A stretch of DNA of 64,000 nt from Massilia kyonggiensis (lineage in GTDB: Bacteria > Pseudomonadota > Gammaproteobacteria > Burkholderiales > Burkholderiaceae_D), in the NCBI RefSeq assembly GCF_024756235.1, contig NZ_JANUGY010000006.1:434001-498000 (forward strand). Reading direction: 5' to 3'. How positions within the stretch are numbered: the stretch's first letter is position 1; the number at the start of each line of letters is the position of its first letter. Shown piece after piece: positions 27,166-38,833 of the stretch. Position numbers and translations under genes: made by a program. A model generated the notes under the pieces. The model searched no databases and was not told the DNA's origin. It worked only from the letters and a program-made list of their open reading frames with translations.

Positions 27166-27849
27166 ATGACGCAAATATTGATTGTTGAAGACAACGGCGA
27201 GTACGCAGGCGATATGGCCGATTTCCTCAAGGAACTCGGCCACGAGGTCACGATCGCGACCACTGCCAGCGATATGTGGGCTGCGCTGACGCGCACGCCG
27301 GCCGCCGTGGTCGTGCTCGACCTGGGCCTGCCCGACGAGGATGGATTCAACGTGATTCCACGGATGCGCCAGCTGTATCCCGAGATCGGGCTGCTGGTGC
27401 TGACGGGCCGCGTGGCCTTCGACAACCGCATTCTCGGCCTGCGCCTCGGCGCCGACCACTATCTCACCAAGCCGATCAAGTTTCCGGAACTGGCCGCCCA
27501 CATCGAGGCGCTGGACCGCCGCGTGCGGCCGTCGTCCGAGCCGGCGCCCGCGCCGAGCAAGTGGACCCTGCGCGTCTCGGCCCGCCAGCTGGAGCTGATG
27601 GGCAAGGTGATCGACCTGACGGAAAAAGAGTGCAACTTCCTGCACCTGCTGACCATCAACACCCGGCCCGTCCCGCGCCAGGTGATCGTGGCCGGCATGG
27701 GCGGCGACGATCCGGATGCCAGCCGCCGCGTCGACATGCTCGTCTACCGCCTGCGCAAGAAGGCCCGCACCGGCCTCGGCCAGGATCTGCCGCTGCGCAG
27801 CGCCTATGGCGAGGGCTACAGCCTGTCCGCCGGTTTCACGCTGGCGTAA
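27166..27849 (+). CDS. OmpR-type response regulator
   Basis: 227 residues: a receiver domain with acidic pocket (VEDN, residues 7-10), phospho-acceptor Asp52 (LDLGLPDEDG), Thr80 and Lys102 (TKPIK), then a winged-helix DNA-binding domain (about 135-225, TEKECNFLHLLTIN and VDMLVYRLRKKA). It is the partner of the kinase just upstream. Start at 27166 has AAGGA 14 bases before it; earlier in-frame starts overlap the kinase 3' end. Its stop codon falls in the first copy of a short repeat bordering the RAYT gene. Confidence 0.9.
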   Translation: MTQILIVEDNGEYAGDMADFLKELGHEVTIATTASDMWAALTRTPAAVVVLDLGLPDEDGFNVIPRMRQLYPEIGLLVLTGRVAFDNRILGLRLGADHYLTKPIKFPELAAHIEALDRRVRPSSEPAPAPSKWTLRVSARQLELMGKVIDLTEKECNFLHLLTINTRPVPRQVIVAGMGGDDPDASRRVDMLVYRLRKKARTGLGQDLPLRSAYGEGYSLSAGFTLA

Positions 27850-27907
27850 TTAATCGGGACAGAGTGGCGCACTATCTTGGTGCGCTCAAAATTAATCGGG
27901 GACAGAG
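27848..27907. repeat. RAYT-associated direct repeats framing a hairpin
   Basis: AATTAATCGGGACAGAG (27848-27864) and AATTAATCGGGGACAGAG (27890-27907) are near-identical direct repeats. Between them GCGCAC (27867-27872) and GTGCGC (27880-27885) form a hairpin with a 7-base loop. The block lies directly upstream of the RAYT gene and begins inside the response regulator stop codon. Such elements are typical partners of RAYT proteins. Confidence 0.6.
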
Positions 27908-27933
27908 CGAGGCGATTGCGTTAGAATGACGCC

Positions 27934-28632
27934 ATGGCCCGCCAACCCCGACTCATCCTGCCGAACGAGCCGCACCACATCCTCCAGCGCGGCAACGACA
28001 ACCAGACCATCTTCCGCGACGACGAAGACCATCGCCGCTTCCTGGAATGGCTGCGCGAGAGCGCCAAGTTCTATCGCGTGGCCATCCACGCGTACGTCCT
28101 GATGCCGAACCACCTGCATGTGCTGGCAACGCCGTCCGACGAGGACGGCCTGGCGGCGATGATGCAGAAAGTGGGCCGTTTATATGTTCCGTGGTTCAAC
28201 AACAAGTACGGCCGCTCGGGCACCCTGTTCCAGGGACGCTTCCGCACGTCCGTGATCGATCCGGACGCGTACTTTCTCGCCTGCATCCGCTACATCGAAC
28301 TGAATCCGCTGCGCAACCAGCTCGCATTCGACCCGCTCGACTATCCGTGGTCGAGCTATGCGCATCATGCCGGCGTGCGGCCGGATCCCCTGATCACCGA
28401 CCACGCCAAGTACTGGGAACTCGGCAACACGCCGTTCCAGCGCGAGGCGGCGTTCATCGAGCTGGCGCAGCAGGGGATGTCCGGGCAGGAACTGGATGCC
28501 ATCAATGCAGCGGTGCTGAAGGGCGCGCCGCTGGGCTCGCATGCCTTCAAGGTCGCGCTGGAGCACAGGACCAAGCGGCAGATTTTGCCGGCCAAGCGGG
28601 GTAGACCGTTCAAGGCGAAGGCTGCGGAATAG
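27934..28632 (+). CDS. REP-associated tyrosine transposase (RAYT)
   Basis: 232 residues of the IS200/IS605-like Y1 transposase superfamily, RAYT branch. The HUH metal motif is HLH at 60-62 (MPNHLHVL), the candidate catalytic Tyr is about 84 (GRLYVPWFNNKYGRSG), and the conserved GTLFQGRF follows. A basic C-terminal tail ends the protein. It is a single complete copy, bordered by short repeats on both sides and followed by a strong terminator, which suits a domesticated RAYT that acts on REP sequences rather than an active insertion sequence. It separates the two-component genes from gltB. Confidence 0.88.
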   Translation: MARQPRLILPNEPHHILQRGNDNQTIFRDDEDHRRFLEWLRESAKFYRVAIHAYVLMPNHLHVLATPSDEDGLAAMMQKVGRLYVPWFNNKYGRSGTLFQGRFRTSVIDPDAYFLACIRYIELNPLRNQLAFDPLDYPWSSYAHHAGVRPDPLITDHAKYWELGNTPFQREAAFIELAQQGMSGQELDAINAAVLKGAPLGSHAFKVALEHRTKRQILPAKRGRPFKAKAAE

Positions 28633-28668
28633 CCTTGTGCGCTGCGTCATTGCAACAAATGAATGATC

Positions 28669-28691
28669 AGGAGGCTACGGCCTCCTTTTTT
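28669..28691 (+). terminator. Intrinsic terminator after the RAYT gene
   Basis: AGGAGGC (28669-28675) and GCCTCCT (28680-28686) pair around a 4-base loop, followed by a T-run to 28691. Confidence 0.88.
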
Positions 28692-28783
28692 ATTGCCCAT
28701 GATTTCCCGCGCTGGCGGCACTGACGGTTTTCAGATAAGCATATGATTTTATTAGTTTAATAGGGCATATTCCCCTTGCGAAT

Positions 28784-28848
28784 CACTGTGTCCCCATTTG
28801 TTTTGCGGACGAAAAACTGCTCTTTTAATTCGACTCTGACCCTAATTA
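28784..28848. repeat. Inverted RAYT-type repeat in the gltB upstream region
   Basis: CACTGTGTCCCCAT (28784-28797) and TTAATTCGACTCTGACCC (28825-28842, running on into TAATTA) are, on the complement, the GGGGACACAG and AATTAGGGTCAGAG type of sequence. These resemble the AATTAATCGGGGACAGAG repeats upstream of the RAYT gene, in opposite orientation. The block ends 71 bases before the gltB start. Confidence 0.5.
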
Positions 28849-28854
28849 TTGGTA

Positions 28855-28883
28855 TTGATGTTTACCGAAGTCTGCTCTATCCT
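28855..28883 (+). promoter_or_regulatory. Possible sigma70 promoter of gltB
   Basis: TTGATG (28855-28860) and TATCCT (28878-28883), 17 bases apart, each match 4 of 6 consensus positions. They lie just after the inverted RAYT-type repeat and 37 bases before the gltB ATG. Confidence 0.3.
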
Positions 28884-28919
28884 CGACCTTCAATATCTTC
28901 AAAATGCTGCGGAGCCCCC

Positions 28920-31900
28920 ATGATTGCCCAAGGTTTGTACGATCCCGCCAATGAACACGACGCCTGCGGCGTCGGTTTCGTCGCCCATATCAAGGGCAAC
29001 AAGAGCCACTCCATTATTGAACAGGGTCTGTTGATCCTGAAGAACCTGGACCACCGGGGCGCCGTCGGTGCCGATGCCCTGATGGGCGACGGCGCGGGTA
29101 TCCTGATCCAGATCCCCGACCAGTTCTACCGCGACGAGATGGGCAAGCAGGGCGTCGAACTGCCGCCGCCGGGTGAATACGGCGTCGGCATGATCTTCCT
29201 GCCGAAAGAACACGCTTCGCGCATCGCCTGCGAACAGGAAATCGAGCGCGCCGTGCGCGCCGAAGGCCAGGTCGTGCTGGGCTGGCGCAACGTGCCGGTG
29301 GACGACACGATGCCGATGTCGCCGACCGTCCGCGCCAAGGAACCGGTCATCCGCCAGATCTTCATCGGCCGCGGTCCGGACGTGATGGTCACCGACGCGC
29401 TCGAGCGCAAGCTGTACGTCATACGCAAATCGTCGGGCCACGCGATCCAGGCCCTGAAACTCATCCACGGCAAGGAATTCTTCGTGCCGTCGATGTCGGC
29501 CCGTACCGTCGTCTACAAAGGCCTGCTGCTGGCGGACCAGGTCGGCGTGTACTACAAGGACCTGCAGGATCCGCGTTGCGTCTCCGCGCTGGCCATGGTG
29601 CACCAGCGCTTCTCGACGAACACGTTCCCGGAATGGCCGCTGGCCCACCCGTACCGCCTGCTGGCGCACAACGGCGAGATCAACACCGTCAAGGGCAACT
29701 TCAACTGGACCCGCGCCCGCGAAGGCGTCATGAAGTCGGCCGTGCTGGGCGACGACCTGCAGAAACTGTTCCCGCTGATCTATGAAGGCCAGTCGGACAC
29801 CGCCTGCTTCGACAACGCGCTCGAACTGCTGGTCATGGCCGGCTACCCGATCGCCCAGGCGATGATGATGATGATCCCGGAAGCCTGGGAAAACCACGCG
29901 ACGATGGACGAGAACCGCCGCGCGTTCTACGAATACCACGCCGCGATGATGGAACCGTGGGACGGCCCGGCCGCCATGGCCTTCACCGACGGCCGCCACA
30001 TCGGCGGTACGCTGGACCGCAACGGCCTGCGTCCGGCCCGCTACATCGTCACGGACGACGACCTGGTCGTCATGGCGTCGGAATCGGGCACGCTGCCGAT
30101 CCCCGAATCGCGCATCGTCAAGAAATGGCGCCTGCAGCCGGGCAAGATGTTCCTCATCGACCTGGAAGCCGGCCGCATCATCGATGACAAGGAACTGAAA
30201 GACACTTACTCGAACGCCAAGCCGTATAAGGCATGGATCAAGTCGGTGCGCATCAAGCTGAACGAAATCAAGCTGTCGGAAAGCCAGCTGTCGCAGAACC
30301 GTGCCAAGGACGCGCAGGGTGAGAAGGCCGCCATCTCGCTGCTGGACCGCCAGCAGGCATTCGGCTACACCCAGGAAGACCTGAAGTTCCTGATGGCCCC
30401 GATGGCCGTGCTGGGCGAGGAAGCCACCGGCTCGATGGGTAACGACTCGCCGCTGGCCGTCATGTCGAACAAGCTGAAGCCGCTGTATTCGTACTTCAAG
30501 CAGCTGTTCGCCCAGGTCACGAACCCGCCGATCGACCCGATCCGCGAAGCGATGGTGATGTCGCTCGTGTCGTTCATCGGTCCGAAGCCGAACCTGCTGG
30601 ACACGAACAACGTCAACCCGCCGATGCGCCTCGAAGTGTCGCAGCCGGTGATCGGCTTCGACGACATGGCCCGCCTGCGCAACATCAGCCTGCACACCGG
30701 CGGCAAGTTCAAGTCGTATGAACTGAACATCTGCTACCCGGTCTCGTGGGGCAAGGAAGGCATCGAAGCGTCGCTGGCCTCGCTGTGCGCGGAAGCCGTG
30801 GACGCCGTCAAGTCGGGCCACAACATCCTGATCGTCTCGGACCGCAACCTCAATGCCGACCAGGTCGCGATCCCGGCGCTGCTGGCGACGTCCGCGATTC
30901 ACCAGCACCTCGTCCAGCGCGGCCTGCGCGCGTCGACGGGTCTCGTCGTGGAAACCGGTTCGTGCCGCGAGACGCACCACTTCGCGCTGCTGGCCGGCTA
31001 CGGCGCGGAAGCCGTGCACCCGTACCTGGCGCTGGAAACGCTGGTCGACCTGGCGCACACGCTGCCGCACGAGATGGCCGCCGACAAGGCGATCTACAAC
31101 TACACGAAGGCAGTCGGCAAGGGCCTCATGAAGGTCATGTCGAAGATGGGCATCTCGACCTACATGTCGTACTGCGGCGCGCAGATCTTCGAAGCCATCG
31201 GCCTGAACAAGTCGCTGGTGGACAAATACTTCCGCGGCACGTCGTCGACGGTGGAAGGCATCGGCCTGTTCGAAGTGGCCGAGGAAGCCCTGCGCCTGCA
31301 TTCGCTGGCCTTCGGCAAGGATCCGATCCTGGCCAACTCGCTGGACGTCGGCGGCGAATACGCCTACCGCGTGCGCGGCGAAGACCACCTGTGGACGCCG
31401 GACGCGATCGCCAAGCTGCAGCACTCGACCCGTGCCAACAACTACAGCACCTATAAAGAGTACGCGCAGATCATCAACGACCAGAGCAAGCGCCACCTGA
31501 CCCTGCGCGGCCTGTTCGAGTTCAAGATCGATCCGACCAAGGCGATCCCGCTGGACGAAGTGGAACCGGCCAAGGAAATCGTCAAGCGCTTCGCCACCGG
31601 CGCGATGTCGCTGGGCTCGATCTCGACCGAAGCCCACGCCACGCTGGCCATCGCCATGAACCGTATCGGCGGCAAGTCGAACACGGGCGAAGGCGGTGAA
31701 GATCCGGCGCGCTACATGGGCGAGTTCAAGGGCATCAAGATCGCCAAGGGCGAGACCCTGGCCTCGATCCTGGGCAAGGAACGCGTCGTCGCGGACATCC
31801 CGCTGGTCGAAGGCGATTCGCTGCGTTCGAAGATCAAGCAGGTGGCATCGGGCCGCTTCGGTGTGACCGCCGAATACCTGGCATCCGCCGACCAGATCCA

Positions 31901-33635
31901 GATCAAGATGGCGCAGGGCGCGAAGCCGGGCGAAGGCGGCCAGCTGCCGGGCCATAAAGTGTCCGAGTACATCGCGTCGCTGCGCTTCTCGGTGCCGGGC
32001 GTGGGCCTGATCTCGCCGCCGCCGCACCACGACATCTACTCGATCGAAGACCTGGCGCAGCTGATCCACGACCTGAAGAACGTGAACCCGCACGCGTCGA
32101 TCTCCGTGAAGCTGGTGTCGGAAGTCGGTATCGGTACGGTGGCTGCAGGCGTGTCGAAGGCGAAGGCCGACCACGTCGTCGTCGCCGGCCATGACGGCGG
32201 TACGGGTGCATCGCCGCTGTCGTCGGTCAAGCACGCCGGCACGCCGTGGGAACTGGGCCTCGCCGAGACCCAGCAGACCCTCGTGCTGAACGGCCTGCGC
32301 AGCCGTATCCGCGTCCAGGCCGACGGCCAGATGCGTACCGGTCGCGACGTCGTCATCGCCGCCCTGCTGGGCGCGGACGAAATCGGCTTCGCGACGGCAC
32401 CGCTGGTCGTCGAAGGCTGCATCATGATGCGTAAGTGCCACCTGAACACCTGCCCGGTGGGCGTGGCGACCCAGGATCCGGAACTGCGCGCCAAGTTCTC
32501 GGGCAAGCCGGAACACGTCGTGAACTACTTCTTCTTCGTCGCCGAAGAAGCGCGCCAGATCATGGCCCAGCTGGGCATCCGCACGTTCGACGAACTGATC
32601 GGCCGTTCGGACCTGCTGGACAAGTCGAAAGCCGTCGGCCACTGGAAGGCGCAAGGCCTGGACTTCTCGAACATCTTCTTCCAGCCGAAGGTCGAGGACA
32701 AGCGCCAGCTGCTGCACACGGACGGCCAGGACCACGGCCTGGACAAGGCCCTGGACCACAAGCTGATCGCGCAGGCCAAGGCCGCGCTGGAGAAGGGCGA
32801 GCGCGTCTCGTTCATCTCGCCGGTGAAGAACGTCAACCGCACGGTCGGCGCGATGCTGTCGGGCGAAGTCGCCAAGCGCTACGGCCATGCCGGCCTGCCG
32901 GACGACACGATCCACATCCAGCTGCAGGGCACCGCGGGCCAGTCGGCCGGCGCGTTCCTGGCACACGGCATCACGCTGGATCTGGTGGGCGAGGGCAACG
33001 ACTACGTGGGTAAAGGCCTGTCGGGCGGCCGCATCATCGTGCGTCCGAACACGGAATTCCGCGGCTGGGCCGTCGACAACATCATCGTCGGCAACACGGT
33101 GCTGTACGGCGCGATCGCCGGCGAAGCATTCCTGAACGGCGTGGCCGGCGAGCGTTTCGCGGTGCGTAACTCGGGTGCGACGGCCATCGTCGAAGGCGTG
33201 GGCGACCACGGCTGCGAATACATGACCGGCGGTACCGTCGTCGTGCTGGGCGACACCGGCCGCAACTTCGCGGCGGGCATGTCGGGCGGCGTGGCATACG
33301 TCTACGATCCGAAGGGCGACTTCGAGCAGAAGTGCAACACCGCGATGGTGGCACTGGAGCGCGTGCTGTCGACCAAGGAACAGAGCGACAAGTCGAGCTG
33401 GCACGCACAGACCCGCAACGGCGAGCGCGAGTCGGACGAAGCGATCCTGAAGCGCCTGATCGAGCGTCACTTCAAGCACACCGGTTCGACCCGTGCGCGC
33501 AACCTGCTGGACGACTGGGCCAACAGCCGCAGCAAGTTCGTCAAGGTCTTCCCGACCGAGTACAAGCGCGCACTGGAAGAGATGCACAACAGCAGCATGG
33601 AAGAAGCCAACGACAAGATCGAACTGGCTGCCTGA
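28920..33635 (+). CDS. gltB: Glutamate synthase (NADPH) large subunit
   Basis: 1571 residues, the alpha subunit of glutamate synthase: glutamine plus 2-oxoglutarate gives two glutamate. Start at 28920 gives a 15-residue propeptide before Cys16 (DACGVGF), the N-terminal nucleophile of the amidotransferase domain; CGGAG precedes the ATG. The central and FMN-binding synthase domains follow ([27 protein letters not shown]). The cysteines of the 3Fe-4S cluster are in [16 protein letters not shown], and the C-terminal GXGXG beta-helix domain is present. gltD begins 70 bases downstream. A repeat block and a weak promoter lie upstream. Confidence 0.97.
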   Translation: MIAQGLYDPANEHDACGVGFVAHIKGNKSHSIIEQGLLILKNLDHRGAVGADALMGDGAGILIQIPDQFYRDEMGKQGVELPPPGEYGVGMIFLPKEHASRIACEQEIERAVRAEGQVVLGWRNVPVDDTMPMSPTVRAKEPVIRQIFIGRGPDVMVTDALERKLYVIRKSSGHAIQALKLIHGKEFFVPSMSARTVVYKGLLLADQVGVYYKDLQDPRCVSALAMVHQRFSTNTFPEWPLAHPYRLLAHNGEINTVKGNFNWTRAREGVMKSAVLGDDLQKLFPLIYEGQSDTACFDNALELLVMAGYPIAQAMMMMIPEAWENHATMDENRRAFYEYHAAMMEPWDGPAAMAFTDGRHIGGTLDRNGLRPARYIVTDDDLVVMASESGTLPIPESRIVKKWRLQPGKMFLIDLEAGRIIDDKELKDTYSNAKPYKAWIKSVRIKLNEIKLSESQLSQNRAKDAQGEKAAISLLDRQQAFGYTQEDLKFLMAPMAVLGEEATGSMGNDSPLAVMSNKLKPLYSYFKQLFAQVTNPPIDPIREAMVMSLVSFIGPKPNLLDTNNVNPPMRLEVSQPVIGFDDMARLRNISLHTGGKFKSYELNICYPVSWGKEGIEASLASLCAEAVDAVKSGHNILIVSDRNLNADQVAIPALLATSAIHQHLVQRGLRASTGLVVETGSCRETHHFALLAGYGAEAVHPYLALETLVDLAHTLPHEMAADKAIYNYTKAVGKGLMKVMSKMGISTYMSYCGAQIFEAIGLNKSLVDKYFRGTSSTVEGIGLFEVAEEALRLHSLAFGKDPILANSLDVGGEYAYRVRGEDHLWTPDAIAKLQHSTRANNYSTYKEYAQIINDQSKRHLTLRGLFEFKIDPTKAIPLDEVEPAKEIVKRFATGAMSLGSISTEAHATLAIAMNRIGGKSNTGEGGEDPARYMGEFKGIKIAKGETLASILGKERVVADIPLVEGDSLRSKIKQVASGRFGVTAEYLASADQIQIKMAQGAKPGEGGQLPGHKVSEYIASLRFSVPGVGLISPPPHHDIYSIEDLAQLIHDLKNVNPHASISVKLVSEVGIGTVAAGVSKAKADHVVVAGHDGGTGASPLSSVKHAGTPWELGLAETQQTLVLNGLRSRIRVQADGQMRTGRDVVIAALLGADEIGFATAPLVVEGCIMMRKCHLNTCPVGVATQDPELRAKFSGKPEHVVNYFFFVAEEARQIMAQLGIRTFDELIGRSDLLDKSKAVGHWKAQGLDFSNIFFQPKVEDKRQLLHTDGQDHGLDKALDHKLIAQAKAALEKGERVSFISPVKNVNRTVGAMLSGEVAKRYGHAGLPDDTIHIQLQGTAGQSAGAFLAHGITLDLVGEGNDYVGKGLSGGRIIVRPNTEFRGWAVDNIIVGNTVLYGAIAGEAFLNGVAGERFAVRNSGATAIVEGVGDHGCEYMTGGTVVVLGDTGRNFAAGMSGGVAYVYDPKGDFEQKCNTAMVALERVLSTKEQSDKSSWHAQTRNGERESDEAILKRLIERHFKHTGSTRARNLLDDWANSRSKFVKVFPTEYKRALEEMHNSSMEEANDKIELAA

Positions 33636-33705
33636 TGCTCCCGGCGGGCGTCCCCACGCGCCCGCCGCATCTCTCTAGACCGAACAGAACACGATAGGAA
33701 TACAA

Positions 33706-35169
<1,464 letters not shown>

Positions 35170-35194
35170 TCGAAGCGTCGCCGCAACGGAATGG

Positions 35195-35228
35195 ACGGCC
35201 CGGGTACGCAACCCGGGCCGTTTTTTTT
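35195..35228 (+). terminator. Intrinsic terminator of gltBD
   Basis: ACGGCCCGGGT (35195-35205) pairs with ACCCGGGCCGT (35211-35221) around a 5-base loop, followed by a run of eight T. Confidence 0.95.
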
Positions 35229-35301
35229 GCCGTGAGAATCTGCGGACTTGTTGCGCATGAATTCCTGTAACGTGATGGTTTTCATTCTTTCCAGTTCCAC
35301 C

Positions 35302-36816
35302 ATGGATACCGTCACTCTCAAGGGCAATCTCGCGCTGAACGGGCAGAACCTGGCGTTCGAAGGCGTGCCGATCGAAGCGCATCTGCTGCTGGGCGATTAC
35401 CCCACCGTTGCCGTCAACAACGCGTCCGGCAAGTACACGTGGACGATCGGCGACCGCAAGGTGGAGACCGTGGGCGTCTGGTACGACGCCGCGGTGAGCA
35501 ACTACACGCCCACCCAGGCCGACGTCGGCAAGCCGATCTCCGTGACCGGCTCCGTCGCCTACGTCGACGGCATCCACACGGCGAGCAGCCCGAATGCGCT
35601 GACCGTCATCAATGTCAACGACCTGCCCGTCGGGACAGTGACGATCACGGGCGATACGACGCGCGCCGGCAGCCAGCTGCACGCCGTCGCCGCGCTCACC
35701 GACGAGGACGGGATGGGCGCGCTGTCTTACCAGTGGAAGGCGAACGGCCAGCCGATCGCCGGCGCGACCGGGGACACGCTGACGTTGAGCGCGGCGAACG
35801 CCGGCCAGGCCATCAGCGTCGTCGCCAGCTATGTCGACGGCTTCGGCCAGGCGGAATCGGTGGCGAGCGATGCGGATCCGAAGGCCGTGCACCAGAACAG
35901 TTCGGGCGCGCTCGTCCTGTCGGGCCAGCTGGCGAAGGGGCATACGTTGCATGCGGAAGTCGTCGACGCGGACGTGCCCGGCAAGGTCTATTACCAGTGG
36001 CAGATCGACGACGGCAGCGGCCATTACGTGAACGTCACCGGCAACTGGTCCGCCGACTTCACGCTGGGCGACAGCGTGCCGCCCGTCATGCGTGTGATCG
36101 CCACCTATGCCGATCGGTACGGCGTCATCGAAACCCATGTCCGGACCACGGGCACGGAGGGCGACGACATGATCCGCGCCGACGGTATCCCGGGTGAAGT
36201 CATCCAGGGACGCGGCGGCAACGATTCGTTCGTCTACCGTTCGGGCACCGTGTTCGACGGCGGCGACGGCATCGATACGTTTTATGGGCCGGTGTACACG
36301 GTCGGCCAGCTCGACGACCATCGCTGGTTCGCCTCGACGTTGACGGGGCATGGCTGCACGCTCGTCGACGTCGAGCGCGTGATCTACGGCGAGCCGGGCG
36401 CGAGTAATGCCAAGGGCCTGGCGCTCGACTTCGACGGCCACGCGGGCCAGGCCTATCGCCTGTACCAGGCCGCGCTCGACCGTACCCCAGACGACTTCGG
36501 CATCGGCTTCTGGATCAGCCGTCTCGACAAGGGCGTCAACCTGACGGACATCGCCAACGCCTTCGTCGGGTCGGCCGAATTCAAGACGTTGTACGGCGCG
36601 AATCCGACCAATGCCGAGATCGTCGACAAGTTCTATCACAACGTCCTGCACCGCGCCCCCGATCCGCAGAGCCAGTTCTGGGTCGACGTGCTCGACCGCA
36701 AGGCGGCGACGGTCGCGGAAGTGCTGATCGGCTTCAGTGAAAGCGCCGAGAACGTCGCGGCCCTCGTCGGCGTGCAAAAGACGGGCATCTCCTACCTGCC
36801 GTATCACGACGGTTGA
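35302..36816 (+). CDS. Secreted protein with Ig-like repeats, RTX-type turns and a DUF4214 domain
   Basis: 504 residues from the ATG at 35302; an in-frame ATG at 35257 is also possible and no strong ribosome site decides. No signal peptide. Residues of about 5-280 show repeated beta-rich modules with LSYQWKANG and YYQWQIDDG, like bacterial adhesin domains. Residues of about 284-330 have calcium-binding RTX-like turns ([25 protein letters not shown]). Residues of about 383-483 match DUF4214 ([13 protein letters not shown]). Lack of a signal peptide plus RTX turns suggests type I secretion, but no ABC/MFP/TolC genes are nearby. Function unknown. Confidence 0.75.
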   Translation: MDTVTLKGNLALNGQNLAFEGVPIEAHLLLGDYPTVAVNNASGKYTWTIGDRKVETVGVWYDAAVSNYTPTQADVGKPISVTGSVAYVDGIHTASSPNALTVINVNDLPVGTVTITGDTTRAGSQLHAVAALTDEDGMGALSYQWKANGQPIAGATGDTLTLSAANAGQAISVVASYVDGFGQAESVASDADPKAVHQNSSGALVLSGQLAKGHTLHAEVVDADVPGKVYYQWQIDDGSGHYVNVTGNWSADFTLGDSVPPVMRVIATYADRYGVIETHVRTTGTEGDDMIRADGIPGEVIQGRGGNDSFVYRSGTVFDGGDGIDTFYGPVYTVGQLDDHRWFASTLTGHGCTLVDVERVIYGEPGASNAKGLALDFDGHAGQAYRLYQAALDRTPDDFGIGFWISRLDKGVNLTDIANAFVGSAEFKTLYGANPTNAEIVDKFYHNVLHRAPDPQSQFWVDVLDRKAATVAEVLIGFSESAENVAALVGVQKTGISYLPYHDG

Positions 36817-36823
36817 GTCCTGA

Positions 36824-37831
36824 TCACTCGTGCGGCGTGGCGGCGTCCGGTTCGATGACGAGCAGGTCGCCGTCCAGCCTCGCCGTCGTGCCGAGGTCGC
36901 GGCACAGCGCCTGCATGCGCGTGGTGATCCATGTGCGTTGCGTGTGGTCGGCCGGCAGCGCGCGGCCGTGGCGGATGAATACCGGGTGCAGCACGATGCG
37001 GCGCAGGGCGTCCTCGCCCAGGTGCACCTCGAACAGCAATTGATGGTCGTTGCGCAGGTCCGTGTCGACGGCGTAGTCGTCGACGAGGTCGCCGGTCGCG
37101 TACAGGATCGGCCAGCCGCGGTACAGCTCGATGCCGTGGAAGAAGTGGGCGCTGTGGCCGTAGACGATTTTCCAGCCGACGTCGATCGCGGCGTGAGCGA
37201 GGCGGCGCAGGTGCGGTGCGGGCGCCGTCACCATGTTCGGACCCCAGTGCAGCGACAGCACCGGCCAGCGCACGCCGGCCGCGCGCAGGGGCGCGAGCGC
37301 GCGTGCGAAGGCGTCGGTGGCGGCCGTTTCGTCGTGCAGGCCGAGCCAGGCGATGCCGGGGTGATCGTCCGTCGCGGCGAAATCGGCCTGGTGGTCGCAG
37401 AACGCCGCCATCCCGACGAGCACGTCGCCGCATGCCACGACGGCCGGCGACAGCGCCCATGCGAGGTCCGGACCGGCGCCGGTGTGGGCGATGCCGTGCG
37501 CGTCGAGGATGCGCAGCGTGTCCGCCAGGCCTTGCACGTCGTAGTCGAGACTGTGGTTGTTCGCGAGGCTGACCATGCGGATGCCGGCGTCGACCAGCGC
37601 CTGTCCGGCCGTGGAGGGCGCCGCGAAGTAATACGCCTTGGGCACGCCGTGCCAGTGCTCTACGCTGTCAGTAAGTGCACACTCGAGGTTGACGATGACG
37701 GCGTCGGCCGCGCGCAGCAGCGGCGAGATCGCTTCCAGCGGCGCGTGGATGCCGTCGCGCAGCATGACGTCGCGCACGTGGCGGCCCAGCATGACGTCGC
37801 CGCCGAACACGAGGCGCAAATCAGGGCTCAT
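36824..37831 (-). CDS. CapA-family protein
   Basis: 335 residues of the CapA (poly-gamma-glutamate synthesis accessory) metallophosphatase-like family. Seen are the N-terminal FGGDVMLGRHV, the NLECALT strand, SLANNHSLDYD and HWGPNM and GHSAHFFHG loops, which match the family's metal-ligand pattern. There is no PGA synthetase gene nearby, so a role in a different polymer or in phosphate-ester chemistry is equally possible. Its ATG at 37831 lies inside the end of the upstream hydrolase gene (11-base overlap). Confidence 0.8.
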   Translation of the reverse strand: MSPDLRLVFGGDVMLGRHVRDVMLRDGIHAPLEAISPLLRAADAVIVNLECALTDSVEHWHGVPKAYYFAAPSTAGQALVDAGIRMVSLANNHSLDYDVQGLADTLRILDAHGIAHTGAGPDLAWALSPAVVACGDVLVGMAAFCDHQADFAATDDHPGIAWLGLHDETAATDAFARALAPLRAAGVRWPVLSLHWGPNMVTAPAPHLRRLAHAAIDVGWKIVYGHSAHFFHGIELYRGWPILYATGDLVDDYAVDTDLRNDHQLLFEVHLGEDALRRIVLHPVFIRHGRALPADHTQRTWITTRMQALCRDLGTTARLDGDLLVIEPDAATPHE

Positions 37832-38465
37832 GGGTGAAGTAAGTCGTGAACCACTCCGCCGCCAGCCGAGCCACCTCTTCCAGCGTGCCGGGTTCCTCGA
37901 ACAGATGCGTCGCACCGGGCACGATCGCCAGCCGCTTCACACAGCCCAGCTCGGCATAGGCTTGCCGGTTCAGGGTGATGACGGGTTCGTCGGCGCCGCC
38001 CACGATGAGGAGTGTCGGCGCAAGGACGGCGCGCAAGCTGTCGCTGCCCGCGAGATCGGGCCGCCCGCCGCGCGAGACGACGGCGACGACAGGCACGGCC
38101 GGGTCGGCCGCCAGCTGCAAGGCGGCGGCGGCGCCCGTGCTGGCGCCGAACAGGCCCAGCGGTAACGGCGCCGTCGCGTCCTGCGCGCCCAGCCAGCTTG
38201 CTGCCGCGCGCAGACGGCCCGTCAGCAAGGAAATGTCGAAACGGTTATGGTATTGGCGGTCTTCGTGCGGCGTGAGCAGATCCAGCAGCAGCGTGCCGAT
38301 GCCGGCGTCGCGCAGCACGTGCGCCACGTGGTTGTTGCGCGGGCTCAACCGGCTGCTGCCGCTGCCGTGCGCGAACAGCACGACGCCGGATGCATCGTGG
38401 GGCAGCTCGAGCATGCCTTCCATCGTCGCCGCGCCGCTGTCGATGTGGACCAGGGCTTTTGTCAT
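37821..38465 (-). CDS. Alpha/beta hydrolase, dienelactone-hydrolase-like
   Basis: 214 residues from the ATG at 38465. The nucleophile elbow is G-A-S-T-G (LGLFGASTGAA), with an Asp in VGGADEPV and a His in GATHLFEE completing the triad. The oxyanion region is FAHGSGSSR. It is a compact cytoplasmic hydrolase of the type often paired with phosphoribosyltransferase genes, but here it overlaps the capA-like gene by 11 bases, so they form an operon. Substrate unknown. An upstream TTG start at 38492 is possible but less likely. Confidence 0.82.
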   Translation of the reverse strand: MTKALVHIDSGAATMEGMLELPHDASGVVLFAHGSGSSRLSPRNNHVAHVLRDAGIGTLLLDLLTPHEDRQYHNRFDISLLTGRLRAAASWLGAQDATAPLPLGLFGASTGAAAALQLAADPAVPVVAVVSRGGRPDLAGSDSLRAVLAPTLLIVGGADEPVITLNRQAYAELGCVKRLAIVPGATHLFEEPGTLEEVARLAAEWFTTYFTHEP

Positions 38466-38833
38466 GATCGTTAGACCATCTGGCAGGGGCAAAGATTCGG
38501 CGTCCGATTGTTAAATGGGGCGTGACCGAAAGTCCGGTATTTATGCGTTCCCGACGTCCGGGACATGACGCTGAAGGTGGATGTAATGAATCTTCAGGAT
38601 GCCCCCCTAAAAGGGGTTTCTTTGAGGCATTTGTAAAGATTGTTTACTGATGTGAAACAATGTGTTGTATGCATAAGTTAGTAAAAACAAGCACTTATGT
38701 CGCAAAATATCTGACTCTTCGTTTAGTAATGTTGTAATATCACGTCGATAACATGGCCGGAATTGGGCCGCGTCCTGCAGGCCTTGCCGTTTCTGCACTA
38801 CAATACGGGATTCTCAAAATTCCAATATCCACT
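38466..38833. other. AT-rich region upstream of the mla operon
   Basis: About 370 bases without a supported gene. From 38620 to 38745 it is clearly AT-rich. It contains a TTGTTT/AAACAA dyad (38640-38660), a possible promoter (CTGACT at 38711, TGTAAT at 38733, 16 bases apart) and a TACAAT -10-like hexamer at 38799-38804. A CCCC/GGGG mini-hairpin followed by TTTCTTT lies at 38604-38623. An in-frame ATG at 38753 would lengthen MlaF by 27 atypical residues. Confidence 0.4.

Noticed and set aside
27934..28632. An active IS200/IS605 insertion sequence
   Set aside because: Only the RAYT-type transposase is present, with no TnpB and no typical IS ends; the branch is usually domesticated.
28899..33587. 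A 1562-codon open frame antisense to gltB
   Set aside because: It is in the complementary frame of a fully conserved gltB and its translation is low-complexity (Arg, Val, His, Gln rich). High GC opens long antisense frames.
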